NCBI RefSeq assembly: GCF_004327285.1
Contig: NZ_QJUI01000008.1
Coordinates: 1-64,000 of the forward strand
DNA length: 64,000 nucleotides
Direction of reading: 5' to 3'
Origin: Phytopseudomonas daroniae
GTDB lineage: Bacteria; Pseudomonadota; Gammaproteobacteria; Pseudomonadales; Pseudomonadaceae
Positions 35,781 to 45,343 of this stretch are shown one piece after another; the first letter of the stretch is position 1; the number at the start of each line of letters is the position of its first letter. Both the position numbers and the translations under genes were made by a program. The notes beneath the pieces are model-generated. The model ran no database searches. It saw only the letters and a list, made by a program, of their open reading frames with translations, and was not told where the DNA came from.

Positions 35781-36410
35781 ATGCGTAATCTGATCCTTTC
35801 CGCGGTTCTGGCTGGTGCCAGCCTGTTCGGCGTTGCTGCTCATGCCGCCGAGATCGAGGCCGGCAAGCAATATGTCGAACTGAGCAATCCGGTACCGATT
35901 TCCAAACCCGGCAAGATCGAAGTCGTGGAACTGTTCTGGTACGGCTGCCCGCATTGCTACCAGTTCGAGCCGACCCTCAATCCCTGGGTCGAGAAGCTCC
36001 CGGATGACGTCAACTTCGTGCGTATTCCCGCTCTGTTCGGCGGCGTATGGAACGCCCATGGCCAGCTGTTCATCACCCTGGAAAGCATGAAGGTCGAACA
36101 CAAGGTACACAACGAAGTGTTCCGCGCCATTCACCAGGAAGGTCGCAAGCTGGCCACTGCGGATGAGATGGCTGATTTCCTGGTCACCCAGGGCATCGAC
36201 CGTGACGCCTTCCTCAAGGCGTTCAATTCCTTCGGCGTGAAAAGCCAGATGGAAAAAGCCAAGAAGCTGGCCATGGCATATCAGATCAATGGCGTACCGG
36301 TGATGATCGTCAACGGCAAATACCGTTTCGATATCTCCAGCTCGGGTGGCCCGGAGCAGACTCTGCAGGTCGCCGATCACCTGATCGCCAAAGAGCGCGC
36401 AGCCAAGTAA
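35781..36410 (+). CDS. dsbA: Thiol:disulfide oxidoreductase DsbA
   Basis: The 209-aa periplasmic protein has signal MRNLILSAVLAGASLFGVAAHA. The thioredoxin-fold active site CPHC is at 56-59 and the cis-proline loop is NGVPVMIV. DsbA introduces disulfides into exported proteins. The ATG at 35781 has AAGGAG upstream; an in-frame upstream start at 35706 would destroy the signal peptide. It lies between cc4 and an EEP-family gene, as in P. aeruginosa. Confidence 0.96.
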   Translation: MRNLILSAVLAGASLFGVAAHAAEIEAGKQYVELSNPVPISKPGKIEVVELFWYGCPHCYQFEPTLNPWVEKLPDDVNFVRIPALFGGVWNAHGQLFITLESMKVEHKVHNEVFRAIHQEGRKLATADEMADFLVTQGIDRDAFLKAFNSFGVKSQMEKAKKLAMAYQINGVPVMIVNGKYRFDISSSGGPEQTLQVADHLIAKERAAK

Positions 36411-36431
36411 CCGCATCCGGAGCGCCCTGCC

Positions 36432-37295
36432 ATGCTGCGTCGCCGTTCCATGCCCCGTCAGGCTGGCCTGTGTGATCCACAGGTCAACCCGGACTGCACC
36501 CCGGACGGCGATTGGCCGCAGAACGGGCGCCTGCGCCTGCTCAGTTTCAATATCCAGGTCGGTATCAGTACCGAGCGTTATCACCATTACCTGACTCGCG
36601 GCTGGCAGCACCTGCTGCCGCATCAGGGGCGCGCCGGCAATCTGCAGCGTATCGGCGATCTGCTCGGTGATTACGACATCGTGGCGCTGCAGGAAGCCGA
36701 TGGCGGCAGCGTGCGTTCCGGCTTCGTCAACCAGATCGAGCACCTGGCCCGCCTGGGCACCTTTCCTTACTGGTATCAGCAACTCAATCGCAATCTTGGC
36801 CGCTTCGGCCAGCACAGCAACGGGCTGCTCAGTCGTCTGCGCCCAACGCTGCTGGAGGATCATCCACTGCCTGGCCCTGCCGGTCGTGGCGCGATCCTGT
36901 TGCGTATCGGTGAAGGCGAGGACGCCATTGCCGTGGTCATGATGCATCTGGCGCTGGGGCCGCGTACCCGCACCCGGCAGCTTGCCTACATTCGCGAGCT
37001 GATCGGCGGTTACCGTCATCAGATCCTGATGGGTGACATGAATACCCACGCCGCCGATCTGCTGGAAAACTCGCCACTGCGCGACCTCGGCCTGCTCGCG
37101 CCGCAGATCGAAGCGACCTTTCCGAGCTGGCGCCCACAGCGCTGCCTCGATCACATCCTGCTCAGTCCAGGCCTGGAACTCGAGCGCTTTCAGGTGCTGG
37201 CCCAGCCGATCTCCGATCACCTGCCGGTGGCCGTGGAAATCCGCTTGCCCAATGCCTTTTCAGCACCGTTGCCGCTCCGTGTACAAGAGCCCTGA
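36432..37295 (+). CDS. Endonuclease/exonuclease/phosphatase-family hydrolase
   Basis: The 287-aa protein has no signal peptide. Metal-dependent EEP motifs are in order: [39 protein letters not shown] and [11 protein letters not shown]. The substrate (nucleic acid, phosphodiester or inositol phosphate) cannot be read from sequence. It lies between dsbA and the diguanylate cyclase gene, the order known from P. aeruginosa (PA5488), and is two bases from the next start, so they form an operon. Confidence 0.85.
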   Translation: MLRRRSMPRQAGLCDPQVNPDCTPDGDWPQNGRLRLLSFNIQVGISTERYHHYLTRGWQHLLPHQGRAGNLQRIGDLLGDYDIVALQEADGGSVRSGFVNQIEHLARLGTFPYWYQQLNRNLGRFGQHSNGLLSRLRPTLLEDHPLPGPAGRGAILLRIGEGEDAIAVVMMHLALGPRTRTRQLAYIRELIGGYRHQILMGDMNTHAADLLENSPLRDLGLLAPQIEATFPSWRPQRCLDHILLSPGLELERFQVLAQPISDHLPVAVEIRLPNAFSAPLPLRVQEP

Positions 37296-37297
37296 GC

Positions 37298-39244
37298 ATG
37301 GACGACGACGCCCAGCGCTGGCGCGAGAAATACCTTTCCAATCTTGAGCAGCAGGAAAAACTCGAACGCCGCTGGGATGCGCGCATCGACCTGCTGCGGC
37401 GCGGTCTGGTACGCAGCAGCCTGGCGGCCGAGGGTTCCGACAAATCGGTCGACCAGTGCATGCAGGATCTGCGTGAGATCCTCCGCCGTGACGATATGGA
37501 TGTCGGGCTCAGCGCGCTGATTCCGCGGCTGGAAAAGACCGTGCTGGATTCCGAGCAGCGCCGTCAGCAACGTATCGAGCAGGTCGCCAGCGGGCTGTCG
37601 AACCTGGTGGCGCAGTTGCTGAAGATGGATCTGCCGAGCGACGTACGCAAACCGCTCAAACGTTATGCCAAGCAGGTCGATGAGCGAGCGCGACAATCCC
37701 GTGAGCTGCCCGCCCTGCTGGCCGAACTGAGCCAGTTGCAGCAGCAGGCACTGGTTGCCCTGGGAACGGAGCAGGTCGAGCGCCCGGGATTGATCGAGCG
37801 GCTATTCGGCAGCCGTGATGTGGCGAACCCGGTAGCGCAGCCTGAGGCAGCGGCAGAGACAACGCCGATTGCGCAGGCCTTGCCGCCGCAAAGCACACCC
37901 GCGGCTATAGCGCTGGTCGAGCAGCCCGCAGCAGCCGAGCCCGCGCTTGCCGTGATGGCCGCGCCGCCTGAGGGACTCGAACCTGCCGTTGCACCCGTCA
38001 GTTCGGCCGCTGCCAATGGCATTGTTTTGCTGGATAGCCTGCCATTGCCGTCCTCGCTGCTGTTACCGACGCCTGCCGCCCAGCCAGCGCGCGAACCCGT
38101 CACCGAGGTGGCAGAAGCCGCCATTCTCTATGAAGCCACGATAGAAGAAGCGGCCCAGGCTGATCCCGAATATGCACTGCCGGCTGTGCCCGAGCCCGGC
38201 TACATCGCCATCGCCAGTCACGTCGAAAGCAGCCTGCTCGGTTTGCTGGAGGAGCTGCCGCTGCCTGAGCGACATCAGGCGCAGGCCGATGTGCTGCGTG
38301 AGCGCATCACGGCCGGCCTCAACATGTACGAACTCGTGCCGGTGCTGGATGACCTCGGCGTGCTGATGCTGGCGATCGCCGATGTCGGTCAGCGCGAGTT
38401 CGAGGGCTATCTCAAGCAACTCAACGAGCGCCTGGCGGCCTTCCAGGGCAACCTGGGTGATGTGCGCACGGACTATGCCGACTCGACCCAGGCCGCGCGC
38501 AGCCTGGACAGCGAGCTACGTCAGCAGGTCGATGGATTGCACAGCAGCATGCAGGAAGCCACCGATCTCGACAGCCTTAAAAGTCTGGTGGAAAACCGCC
38601 TCAACGGCTTGCTCGGCACCATGGCGCAGTATCAGCAGCAGCGCGATGAACGCGAACAGCAGGTGGGTGAGCGTCTGCAGGTTCTGGTCGAGCGCGTGGC
38701 GAGCATGGAGCTGGAAGCCAAGGGCTTTCGTGATCACCTTGAAGAGCAACGGCAGAAGGCGCTGCTCGATCCCCTCACCGGGCTACCCAATCGCGCGGCC
38801 TGGACAGAGCGCCTGGATCTCGAACTGGCGCGTTGGCAGCGCTATGGTGGTGATCTGCTGCTGGCAGTTCTGGATATCGACCACTTCAAGCGCATCAACG
38901 ATGATTTCGGCCATCTGGCCGGCGACAAGGTGTTGAAGATCATTGCGGGTGAACTGTTCAAGCGGCTGCGCAAGACCGACTTCATCGCCCGTTTCGGGGG
39001 CGAAGAGTTCGTTCTGCTGATCCCGTCCACGCCCATGGAGGGCGGCCTGAAACTGCTCGATACCTTGCGCTCGGCGATCGAGAACTGCCCGTTCCACTTC
39101 AAGGGTGAGCGCGTGACCATCACCCTGTCTGGCGGCATCGCCTCGTTCAGTGCCGCGGAGCGTAGCGAGCAGGTGTTCGAGCGCGCCGACCAGGCGCTTT
39201 ATCGCGCCAAGCGCAGTGGACGCAACCGTATCGAACAAGGCTGA
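37298..39244 (+). CDS. dgcH: Diguanylate cyclase, DgcH-like (GGDEF)
   Basis: The product has 648 aa. A long N-terminal part includes helical regions and an Ala/Pro-rich stretch (about 180-280). The C-terminal GGDEF domain carries an active GGEEF (about 567-571) preceded by RKTD five residues upstream, an intact inhibitory I-site. [12 protein letters not shown] opens the domain. No transmembrane segment is visible, so it is cytoplasmic. It makes cyclic di-GMP. P. aeruginosa has dgcH (PA5487) at this position after dsbA and PA5488. Confidence 0.88.
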   Translation: MDDDAQRWREKYLSNLEQQEKLERRWDARIDLLRRGLVRSSLAAEGSDKSVDQCMQDLREILRRDDMDVGLSALIPRLEKTVLDSEQRRQQRIEQVASGLSNLVAQLLKMDLPSDVRKPLKRYAKQVDERARQSRELPALLAELSQLQQQALVALGTEQVERPGLIERLFGSRDVANPVAQPEAAAETTPIAQALPPQSTPAAIALVEQPAAAEPALAVMAAPPEGLEPAVAPVSSAAANGIVLLDSLPLPSSLLLPTPAAQPAREPVTEVAEAAILYEATIEEAAQADPEYALPAVPEPGYIAIASHVESSLLGLLEELPLPERHQAQADVLRERITAGLNMYELVPVLDDLGVLMLAIADVGQREFEGYLKQLNERLAAFQGNLGDVRTDYADSTQAARSLDSELRQQVDGLHSSMQEATDLDSLKSLVENRLNGLLGTMAQYQQQRDEREQQVGERLQVLVERVASMELEAKGFRDHLEEQRQKALLDPLTGLPNRAAWTERLDLELARWQRYGGDLLLAVLDIDHFKRINDDFGHLAGDKVLKIIAGELFKRLRKTDFIARFGGEEFVLLIPSTPMEGGLKLLDTLRSAIENCPFHFKGERVTITLSGGIASFSAAERSEQVFERADQALYRAKRSGRNRIEQG

Positions 39245-39271
39245 TACGCCCGCCGAAGCAGGCGTTACCGC

Positions 39272-40768
39272 TCAGACCGCAGCGAGCATGCGCCCGGTTT
39301 CTTCCAGGTTGATGTGCCACTCCATGGCTTCGCGCAGGATATGTGGGGTGTGACCGCCGCGTGTGCAGGCACGCTCGAAGTAGTCGTTCAGCGGGCCGCG
39401 GAAGTCCGGGTGCACGCAATTGTCGATGATCGCCCGAGCGCGCTCGCGTGGTGCCAGGCCGCGCAGATCGGCCAGGCCCTGCTCGGTGACCAGGATGTCC
39501 ACGTCATGCTCGGTATGGTCGACATGACTGACCATCGGCACCACGCTGGAAATCGCCCCACCCTTGGCGATGGACTTGGTGACGAACACCGCCAGGTGGG
39601 CGTTGCGGGCGAAGTCGCCGCTGCCACCGATACCGTTCATCATCCTGGTTCCGCCGACATGGGTCGAATTGACGTTGCCGTAGAGGTCGAACTCCAGGGC
39701 GGTATTGATGCCGATGATGCCCAGGCGGCGGACGACTTCCGGGTGGTTGGAGATTTCCTGCGGGCGCAGCACCAGCCGATCCTTGTATTTTTCCAGGTTG
39801 CCGAACACCTCGGCATTGCGTCGTGCAGAGAGGGTGATCGAGCTGCCTGAGGCGAAGCTCAGTTTGCCGGCGTCGAACAGGTCGAAGGTCGAGTCCTGCA
39901 GCACCTCGGAGTACATGGTCAGGCCTTCGAATGGCGACTCGATCAGACCGCACATTACCGCGTTGGCGATGCTGCCGATGCCAGCCTGCAATGGGCCGAG
40001 GTTGTTGCTCATGCGTCCGGTAGCCACTTCTCCCTTGAAGAAATCGATCAGGTGATCGGCGATGGCCTGGGTTTCGCTATCGGGCGGCAGCACGGTGGAC
40101 GGTGAGTCCGGCTGGTTGCTGATAACGATGGCGGCAATCTTTTCCGCTGGAATCGGGATCGCACCGAGGCCGATGCGGTCTTCCACGCGAGTCAGCGGGA
40201 TTGGTGTGCGGGTCGGCCGGTAGGTCGGAATGTAGATATCGTGCAGGCCTTCGAGATTGGCGTTGTGCGCCAGGTTGATCTCGACGATCACCCGTTTGGC
40301 GAAGATCGCGAAGCTGGCCGAGTTGCCCACTGACGTGGTCGGCACTATGTGGCCTTGCTCGGTGATGGCGACCGCTTCGATCACTGCGATGTCCGGCAGC
40401 TTGAGCTGGTGGTTGCGCAATTGCTCGACGGTTTCCGAAAGGTGCTGGTCGATGAACATCACCGTACCGTCGTTGATCGCCTTGCGCAGGGTGCTGTCGA
40501 CCTGGAACGGCATGCGCCGGGCCAATACGCCGGCTTCGGTCAGTTGTTTGTCCAGATCGTTGCCCAGGCTGGCGCCGGTCATCAGGCTGATCTTCAGCGG
40601 CTGCTGGCGGGCACGCTCGGCCAGGGCCCGGGGCACGGCCTTGGCTTCGCCTGCGCGGGTGAATCCGCTCATGCCGACAGTCATGCCATCTTCGATCAGG
40701 GCGGCGGCCTGTTCGGCGCTCATCACTTTTTCCAGCAACGAAGGAAGGCGCACGCGGTCACGGTACAT
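39272..40768 (-). CDS. Acetyl-CoA hydrolase / succinate:acetate CoA-transferase family
   Basis: The 498-aa class I CoA-transferase is of the Ach1/AarC/YgfH type. The segments GMTVGMSGFTRAGEAKAVPRAL and LTMYSEVLQDSTFDL (holding the likely catalytic Glu) and GGTRMMNGIGGSGDFARNA are family hallmarks. It would interconvert acetyl-CoA or propionyl-CoA with succinyl-CoA. The gene faces dgcH end to end with 27 bp between stops. No partner genes suggest a particular acid. Confidence 0.88.
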   Translation of the reverse strand: MYRDRVRLPSLLEKVMSAEQAAALIEDGMTVGMSGFTRAGEAKAVPRALAERARQQPLKISLMTGASLGNDLDKQLTEAGVLARRMPFQVDSTLRKAINDGTVMFIDQHLSETVEQLRNHQLKLPDIAVIEAVAITEQGHIVPTTSVGNSASFAIFAKRVIVEINLAHNANLEGLHDIYIPTYRPTRTPIPLTRVEDRIGLGAIPIPAEKIAAIVISNQPDSPSTVLPPDSETQAIADHLIDFFKGEVATGRMSNNLGPLQAGIGSIANAVMCGLIESPFEGLTMYSEVLQDSTFDLFDAGKLSFASGSSITLSARRNAEVFGNLEKYKDRLVLRPQEISNHPEVVRRLGIIGINTALEFDLYGNVNSTHVGGTRMMNGIGGSGDFARNAHLAVFVTKSIAKGGAISSVVPMVSHVDHTEHDVDILVTEQGLADLRGLAPRERARAIIDNCVHPDFRGPLNDYFERACTRGGHTPHILREAMEWHINLEETGRMLAAV

Positions 40769-40984
40769 GGCGAATCTCTGGGAGCAAAAAAGAAGAGCGG
40801 CAGTCTAGTGCTTCGTGCGGTGTTCTGCCCCTAGGACTTAGGTCGAATGGAAGGCTCTGGCATCGCCATTCCCGAGAGTATGCAAAAAGCCTGTGCCGGT
40901 TGTCGCAAAGCGCGCAGTCGGTAGTCGCCCGGTGATGGAGACGCTGCTAGTCTTGGCCCGCCAACACTTGATAACTAAATAAAT

Positions 40985-40996
40985 CGACTCGAGTCG
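40985..40996. repeat. 12-bp perfect palindrome before the M23 peptidase gene
   Basis: The palindrome cgactcgagtcg ends two bases before the ATG at 40999, where a ribosome site would be expected. No standard Shine-Dalgarno sequence is seen there. Confidence 0.5.
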
Positions 40997-40998
40997 TT

Positions 40999-41895
40999 AT
41001 GCTAGGGCGCTTCTCTCTTCTTCTGGGACTCTGTGCGTTCGCCTGTCAGGCGAGTGCGCTGACCGTATACAAGTACACCGACGCCAATGGCGTGGTCACC
41101 TACAGTGATCAGGCTGCGCCCGGTGCGAAGGTATTCGTGTTCAGCGACCGCATGGAGGAAAAACTCGACAACCAGGTGAAGCTGGAAACCCGCAAGCACG
41201 CGGCGGGAGAGACCTTGCTGGTGCGCAACGACTTGTATGCGCCGGTTCAGGTGGAACTGAAAATTGAGCAGGTCGCCAACGCCAGTGGTGTGCCGAGCAA
41301 GCCGATCAACTGGGTGCTGCCACCGCGTAGCGAGATCCGCCTGGCCACCCTGGCGCCGCTCGATCCCTCCAAGCCACTGCGTTATACGCCCAAGCTGAGT
41401 TACGCCCTGGGTGACCCGCGGTTGCTGCCGATGCAGAAACGTTATCCACTGCCGTGGCAAGGCGGGCCGTTTCGTCTGACTCAGGGCGCCAACGGCCAGT
41501 ACAGCCACTTCACCCCGAAGGGGCGCTATGCCGTGGACATCGCCATGCCCGAGGGCACACCGATCGTCGCCGCGCGCAGCGGCGTGGTGGTGAAAATCGA
41601 AAACTCCCAGAGTGGGCGCGGTACCAACCCATCCGGCAACTTCGTGCGCATCCTTCATGACGACAGCACAATGGGCGTTTACCTGCATTTGATGCAGGGT
41701 TCGGTCAGCGTTCGTGAAGGTCAGCGCATCGCCGCCGGGGCGCCCATTGCCCGCTCCGGCAACACCGGAAACAGCACCGGCCCGCACCTGCACTTCGTGG
41801 TGCAGCGTAACGTCGGCATGGCCCTGGAATCGATTCCCTTCGAGTTCAGCCAGCCGGTGGACAGCCTGCCCAACTTCGCCGTGGGTGGCGATTGA
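40999..41895 (+). CDS. Periplasmic M23-family peptidase with DUF4124 N-terminus
   Basis: The 298-aa product has a signal peptide (about 20 residues). A DUF4124 segment follows (VYKYTDANGVVTYSDQAAPGA, 23-43), then a LytM/M23 domain (about 160-285). Zinc-site residues are His170 and Asp180 in HFTPKGRYAVD, His230, and HLHF (263-266). A complete set of ligands suggests an active peptidoglycan endopeptidase rather than a regulator. It probably corresponds to the P. aeruginosa gene near PA5363, which sits close to phoR and the CorC-like gene; here it is about 17 kb away from them. Confidence 0.88.
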   Translation: MLGRFSLLLGLCAFACQASALTVYKYTDANGVVTYSDQAAPGAKVFVFSDRMEEKLDNQVKLETRKHAAGETLLVRNDLYAPVQVELKIEQVANASGVPSKPINWVLPPRSEIRLATLAPLDPSKPLRYTPKLSYALGDPRLLPMQKRYPLPWQGGPFRLTQGANGQYSHFTPKGRYAVDIAMPEGTPIVAARSGVVVKIENSQSGRGTNPSGNFVRILHDDSTMGVYLHLMQGSVSVREGQRIAAGAPIARSGNTGNSTGPHLHFVVQRNVGMALESIPFEFSQPVDSLPNFAVGGD

Positions 41896-41954
41896 GGCCC
41901 TGGCATCCATCCGCTTTCAAGTGCCCTATGGATATGTGCCGCTACAGCAGTGCA

Positions 41955-42698
41955 TCAGGCTTTGCTCAAGCGGCAACTGAGAGCGCAATGGTCGGACACG
42001 CCAGTACTCAGGCGGGCGTTTTCCAGCCGGTAGCCCGGCGTGTGGAACAGCCCGTCGACCATGAACGGAATGTCTCCGGCGCGGTGTAGCGAGCCGTCGA
42101 TGCTGCTGGTGTAGTGCGCCGGTATACCATCGATGAAGTGCTCGGCGATCAGATCGAAGGTGGCGCGGCCGCGCGGGGCGTTGAAGTCGCCTGCCAGCAG
42201 CAGGTCGCCAGCCTGCTGCGCTTGCGCCTGGGCCAGACGGATCAGCTTGCCGGCACTCTCCCGCTGGTACGCCGTGGAGGTGCCGAGCGGGGTCACGTTG
42301 AGATGGGTGACGGCGATACGCAAGCCCCGGACGGTGGCAGTCAGCATGACTTCGGCGATGCTCAGCGGGTCGGCAGTGCGTTGGCCTTGCGTGCTGAAGA
42401 AGGTTATTTCGCGAATGCTTTGCGCGCTGCCTGAGTAATAGTCGGCGACCACGTCCGCCAATGCTTCTGCGCGGGCGATCATGCCGACGCCGACCACATT
42501 TGAAGAGCCTTCGCCCGGATAGCGCAGCATTGGCGCGAAGGACATGCGGCCGCCCATCAGGGCTTCGAAGAACGGAATGTCGCGCTCGCAGAGCTCCTGC
42601 AGGCAGAGCAGATCCGGGCGTTCACGAGTAACGAAGGCCTCGACTCGCGGCAGGTGTCTGGAGCGTTCGATATTGATGGAGGCGATGTTGAGCGACAT
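41955..42698 (-). CDS. Endonuclease/exonuclease/phosphatase-family protein
   Basis: The 247-aa protein has no signal peptide. EEP motifs are in order: ASINIERSRH, LCLQELCE, VTHLNVTPLG, LLAGDFNAPRG and GVSDHCALSC. It is distinct from the dsbA-linked EEP protein. Substrate unknown. It stands alone, convergent with the peptidase gene. Confidence 0.82.
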   Translation of the reverse strand: MSLNIASINIERSRHLPRVEAFVTRERPDLLCLQELCERDIPFFEALMGGRMSFAPMLRYPGEGSSNVVGVGMIARAEALADVVADYYSGSAQSIREITFFSTQGQRTADPLSIAEVMLTATVRGLRIAVTHLNVTPLGTSTAYQRESAGKLIRLAQAQAQQAGDLLLAGDFNAPRGRATFDLIAEHFIDGIPAHYTSSIDGSLHRAGDIPFMVDGLFHTPGYRLENARLSTGVSDHCALSCRLSKA

Positions 42699-42884
42699 GG
42701 AATCAGTAGGCGATTACGGCATGGAAGGCAGCGTGGAGAACGCACGGGGCGCTGCGCCAGCGATGGATCCTAGGGATGCCGAAGTATACCAGGCGCCCGC
42801 CGCAGAAGGCCTGCGCCCTCACCACCGAGATGACTTCAAGCTCGCCACTCGCGTCCGGTAGTCTGGCAGACGATCCTGGAGCCT

Positions 42885-42906
42885 GGATTAGCCGCAGGCG
42901 TAATCC
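42885..42906. repeat. REP-like palindrome
   Basis: The sequence ggatta-gccgcaggcg-taatcc forms a hairpin with a 6-bp outer stem and a GC-rich centre. Such 'ggattagcc..taatcc' elements are scattered between genes in many Pseudomonas genomes; only one copy is seen in this window. Confidence 0.5.
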
Positions 42907-42981
42907 GGGTTTCGTTATCGCGGGACGCTCCGAATGATCGGCTCACGCCACGATTAAGAGCGGGCGTGGTAACCGACGAAC

Positions 42982-43011
42982 GAGAATCGCCCGGCAAGCC
43001 GGGCGATTCTC
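42982..43011 (-). terminator. Hairpin after the outer-membrane barrel gene
   Basis: A perfect 14-bp stem (gagaatcgcccggc/gccgggcgattctc) lies 17 bp beyond the stop of the minus-strand gene. No long T run follows, so termination may be partial. Confidence 0.6.
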
Positions 43012-43027
43012 TATGCGCACGTTTTAC

Positions 43028-43786
43028 TCAGAACGCCAGGCCGACCTTCAGACCTATCTGTTCCTGCTTGAGCTTGCTGTTCTCGGCCAGCACGCTGTCG
43101 CTGTCGACTTTGTAGTTGGTTCGGGTGTAGTACAGGCTGGTGCTGATCGGCAGGTTGTTGATGCCCTTGTTCCACAGCACGGTCAGTTCGGCGTAGGGGT
43201 TGGCCTTGTCCTTCAGGTCAACGGTATCGCTGCCTTCGCCGCTGACTTTCAGCTTGGCTTCGCCTTCGACCGAATAGCGCGCACCGGCCTCCAGGCGCAC
43301 GGTGTAGTCCGGGGTCAGGTAGTTGTAGCCGATGCCCGCCTTGGCGAATGGCGATTTGCTGGTCAGTTTGACGTTGTTATCGAACGGGCCGACATCGTCC
43401 TGCTCGATACGGCCCCAATCGTAGCCCCCGCCGATGATGAAGTCGATGTAGTTGTTGGTGCTCAGCGCGGCGCGCAGACCCAGGTCGATGTCGGCGCGGG
43501 CCGACTTGTATTCGTCGTCGTCCTTCTCACGGTACTGGCCTTCGATGCCCGCCTGATAGATGAATCCTTCGTGGCCGGTCAGCTTGTTGCCGAAGTTGTA
43601 GAACAGGCCGCCCTGATTCAGACGTTCCTTGTCGCTTTCGCCGAAGGTGCTCTGCTTGTACTGGTTGTGCGATCCGATCACGCCAATGGTGGAGATCGGG
43701 TCGGTGATCGAATCGGCATACGCGTGGGAGGCGCCGGCGAGGCAGAGGGCGAGGGCGGTTTTCGAGGTTAATCCATTGAGCGTCAT
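43028..43786 (-). CDS. Outer-membrane beta-barrel protein, unknown function
   Basis: The 252-aa product has a signal peptide ending ASHAYA-D. The mature protein consists of alternating polar/hydrophobic strands and ends in Phe (LKVGLAF), the usual C-terminus of an outer-membrane barrel. It resembles small YfaZ- or OmpW-size barrels of about 230 residues, but I cannot name the family. The start ATG at 43786 is fixed by the signal peptide. It is divergent from the tctC-porin operon and may aid the same uptake; that is only positional. Confidence 0.7.
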   Translation of the reverse strand: MTLNGLTSKTALALCLAGASHAYADSITDPISTIGVIGSHNQYKQSTFGESDKERLNQGGLFYNFGNKLTGHEGFIYQAGIEGQYREKDDDEYKSARADIDLGLRAALSTNNYIDFIIGGGYDWGRIEQDDVGPFDNNVKLTSKSPFAKAGIGYNYLTPDYTVRLEAGARYSVEGEAKLKVSGEGSDTVDLKDKANPYAELTVLWNKGINNLPISTSLYYTRTNYKVDSDSVLAENSKLKQEQIGLKVGLAF

Positions 43787-43950
43787 GGCGAGATCCTGTG
43801 TTGAGACAGTCGATTGAATGCTGTGTGCACCGATATAGAGCGTCCAGCTCACGGTGGACTGCCGCAGGTCTCGAGGATTCGGAGAGCCAGACAAACGGTC
43901 ACAAGTGTCTGTTTTTAATGAACAAGACTTCGTATTTTTCATCCGTTAAA

Positions 43951-43964
43951 TGACCAATCGGTCA
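43951..43964. promoter_or_regulatory. Inverted repeat tgacc-N4-ggtca, possible operator
   Basis: Two 5-bp arms with a 4-bp spacer lie in an AT-rich setting, about 165 bp upstream of the barrel gene and 245 bp upstream of tctC. The bound regulator is unknown. Confidence 0.4.
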
Positions 43965-44142
43965 ATATTTTTCCTGCCAGATCCTTGCTCTTCTGCCATA
44001 TGCCGTCACTCCCTTGCGTTCCATTGCGCAGAACGCTGATGACTTTTCTCGCCTGTTTCCCACTGCACATCCGCTCCTTTTGCCCAGGAATGGTGGACAT
44101 CGGGCGTTTTATTTCTTAATCTGTCGATAAATCAGAACGATG

Positions 44143-44157
44143 TTCTGTCAGGTAGAA
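44143..44157. promoter_or_regulatory. Candidate IclR-type operator upstream of tctC (TTCT-N7-AGAA)
   Basis: TTCTGTCAGGTAGAA has the same 15-bp layout as the two sites between the IclR gene and the CoA-transferase gene. It lies 53-67 bp before the tctC start. Confidence 0.45.
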
Positions 44158-44209
44158 CTATTGTGGCTTCCGAGACTGCAATGGCCAATAAAAACAAAGA
44201 GGAATTCCT

Positions 44210-45184
44210 ATGTTGCGTTTGAGTAAGCGTTACGCGCTCGGGCTGAGCGTTCTTTTGATCGCGGGCAGCTTGCAGGCCGAGCCGCGTCGTCCGGAATGCA
44301 TCGCGCCTTCCAGCCCGGGTGGCGCGTTCGACCTGACGTGCAAGCTGGCGCAAAGCGGCCTCAAGGACATCGAATTGCTCAAGTCGCCGATGCGCGTCAC
44401 CTACATGCCTGGCGGCATCGGTGCGGTGGCCTACAACACCATGGTCGCGCAGCGTCCTGCCGATGCCGGCGCTATCGTGGCTTTCTCCAGCGGTTCGCTG
44501 CTCAATCTGGCGCAGGGCAAGTTCGGTCGTTATGACGAGAGTGATGTGCGCTGGCTGGCCGCCGTGGGTGCCAGTTACGGCGTCATCGCCGTACGCAAGG
44601 ATTCTCCTTACCAGAATCTCGGCGACCTGATCGCTGCCCTCAAGGAAAACCCGGCCGTCACGCCGCTCGGTGCAGCCGGCACGGTTGGCAGCCAGCACTG
44701 GATGCAGGCCGCGTTGCTCAGCCGCGAAGGCGGCATCGACCCGCGCAAGCTGCGTTATGTCGGTTTCGACACCAATGGCGATGTGTTCACCGCATTGCTC
44801 GGCGGACACGTCGGGGTGATCAGCGGCGATATCGCCGTGGCCGCGCCTTATGTCGAGGCGGGTGATGTGCGCGTGCTGGCGCTACTGGCCGACGAACGTC
44901 TGGACGGCAAGCTGGCTGAAATCCCCACTGCAAAAGAGCAGGGCTATGACGTTTCCTGGCCGGTGATTCGCGGCTTCTTCATGGGCCCGAAAGTGAAGGA
45001 TGAGGATTACGCCTGGTGGCTCGCCTCCTTCGACAAGCTGATGCAGACCGAAGAGTTCGCCCGCCTGCGCGACCAGCGGGAAATGTACGCCTTCTCCATG
45101 ACCGGCGAAGAACTGGGCGAGTACGTGAAGAGGCAGGTGGCCGAGTACAAGCGACTGGCCAGCGACTTTGGCCTGGTGCAGTAA
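44210..45184 (+). CDS. tctC: TctC-type periplasmic tricarboxylate-binding protein (copy 1)
   Basis: The 324-aa product has a signal peptide cleaved after SLQA. The mature start EPRRPECIAPSSPGGAFDLTCKL has two Cys (30, 44) that may form a disulfide. This is the TctC subgroup linked to citrate or tricarballylate uptake rather than generic Bug proteins. RYVGFDTNGDVFTALLGGHVGV forms the second ligand-binding loop. A good AGAGGA lies upstream. It is followed by an OprD porin, TctB and TctA, resembling the P. aeruginosa opdH-tctCBA set. Two paralogues lie downstream in this window. Confidence 0.9.
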   Translation: MLRLSKRYALGLSVLLIAGSLQAEPRRPECIAPSSPGGAFDLTCKLAQSGLKDIELLKSPMRVTYMPGGIGAVAYNTMVAQRPADAGAIVAFSSGSLLNLAQGKFGRYDESDVRWLAAVGASYGVIAVRKDSPYQNLGDLIAALKENPAVTPLGAAGTVGSQHWMQAALLSREGGIDPRKLRYVGFDTNGDVFTALLGGHVGVISGDIAVAAPYVEAGDVRVLALLADERLDGKLAEIPTAKEQGYDVSWPVIRGFFMGPKVKDEDYAWWLASFDKLMQTEEFARLRDQREMYAFSMTGEELGEYVKRQVAEYKRLASDFGLVQ

Positions 45185-45208
45185 GAGAGGCCACGGCGAC
45201 GCTGGCTG

Positions 45209-45233
45209 ATTCGATTTCCGAAGGGAATCGAAT
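45209..45233 (+). promoter_or_regulatory. Hairpin between tctC and porin gene
   Basis: The sequences attcgatttcc and gggaatcgaat pair over about 11 bp with one mismatch and a 3-base loop. There is no T run. It may protect the tctC message or reduce read-through, giving more binding protein than porin. Confidence 0.45.
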
Positions 45234-45343
45234 GATGAATATTCGGTAATGGACGCTATCGGTCTCAGCCGCGAACATCCCCGCCGTCATCAGGCCGATG
45301 ACGGCTGCATACGCATCACTCGATAACAACAAGGAGGCAGTCG

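Larger units (their letters stand above)
42699..43027. other. Intergenic region with REP-like palindrome and terminator
   Basis: These 329 bp hold no gene that I can support. They contain a REP-like imperfect palindrome (42885-42906) and a strong hairpin (42982-43011), listed separately. Confidence 0.6.
43787..44209. promoter_or_regulatory. Divergent regulatory region upstream of tctC
   Basis: This 423-bp AT-rich stretch lies between the barrel gene and tctC. It holds a tgacc-aatc-ggtca inverted repeat (43951-43964) and a perfect palindrome cagaac-gat-gttctg (44133-44147). The latter overlaps a TTCT-N7-AGAA site (44143-44157). No gene is seen. Confidence 0.6.

Noticed and set aside
39245..39271. 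Short inverted repeat between dgcH and the CoA-transferase gene as a two-way terminator
   Set aside because: Pairing is only about 5 bp with an interrupted stem and no T run; too weak to call.
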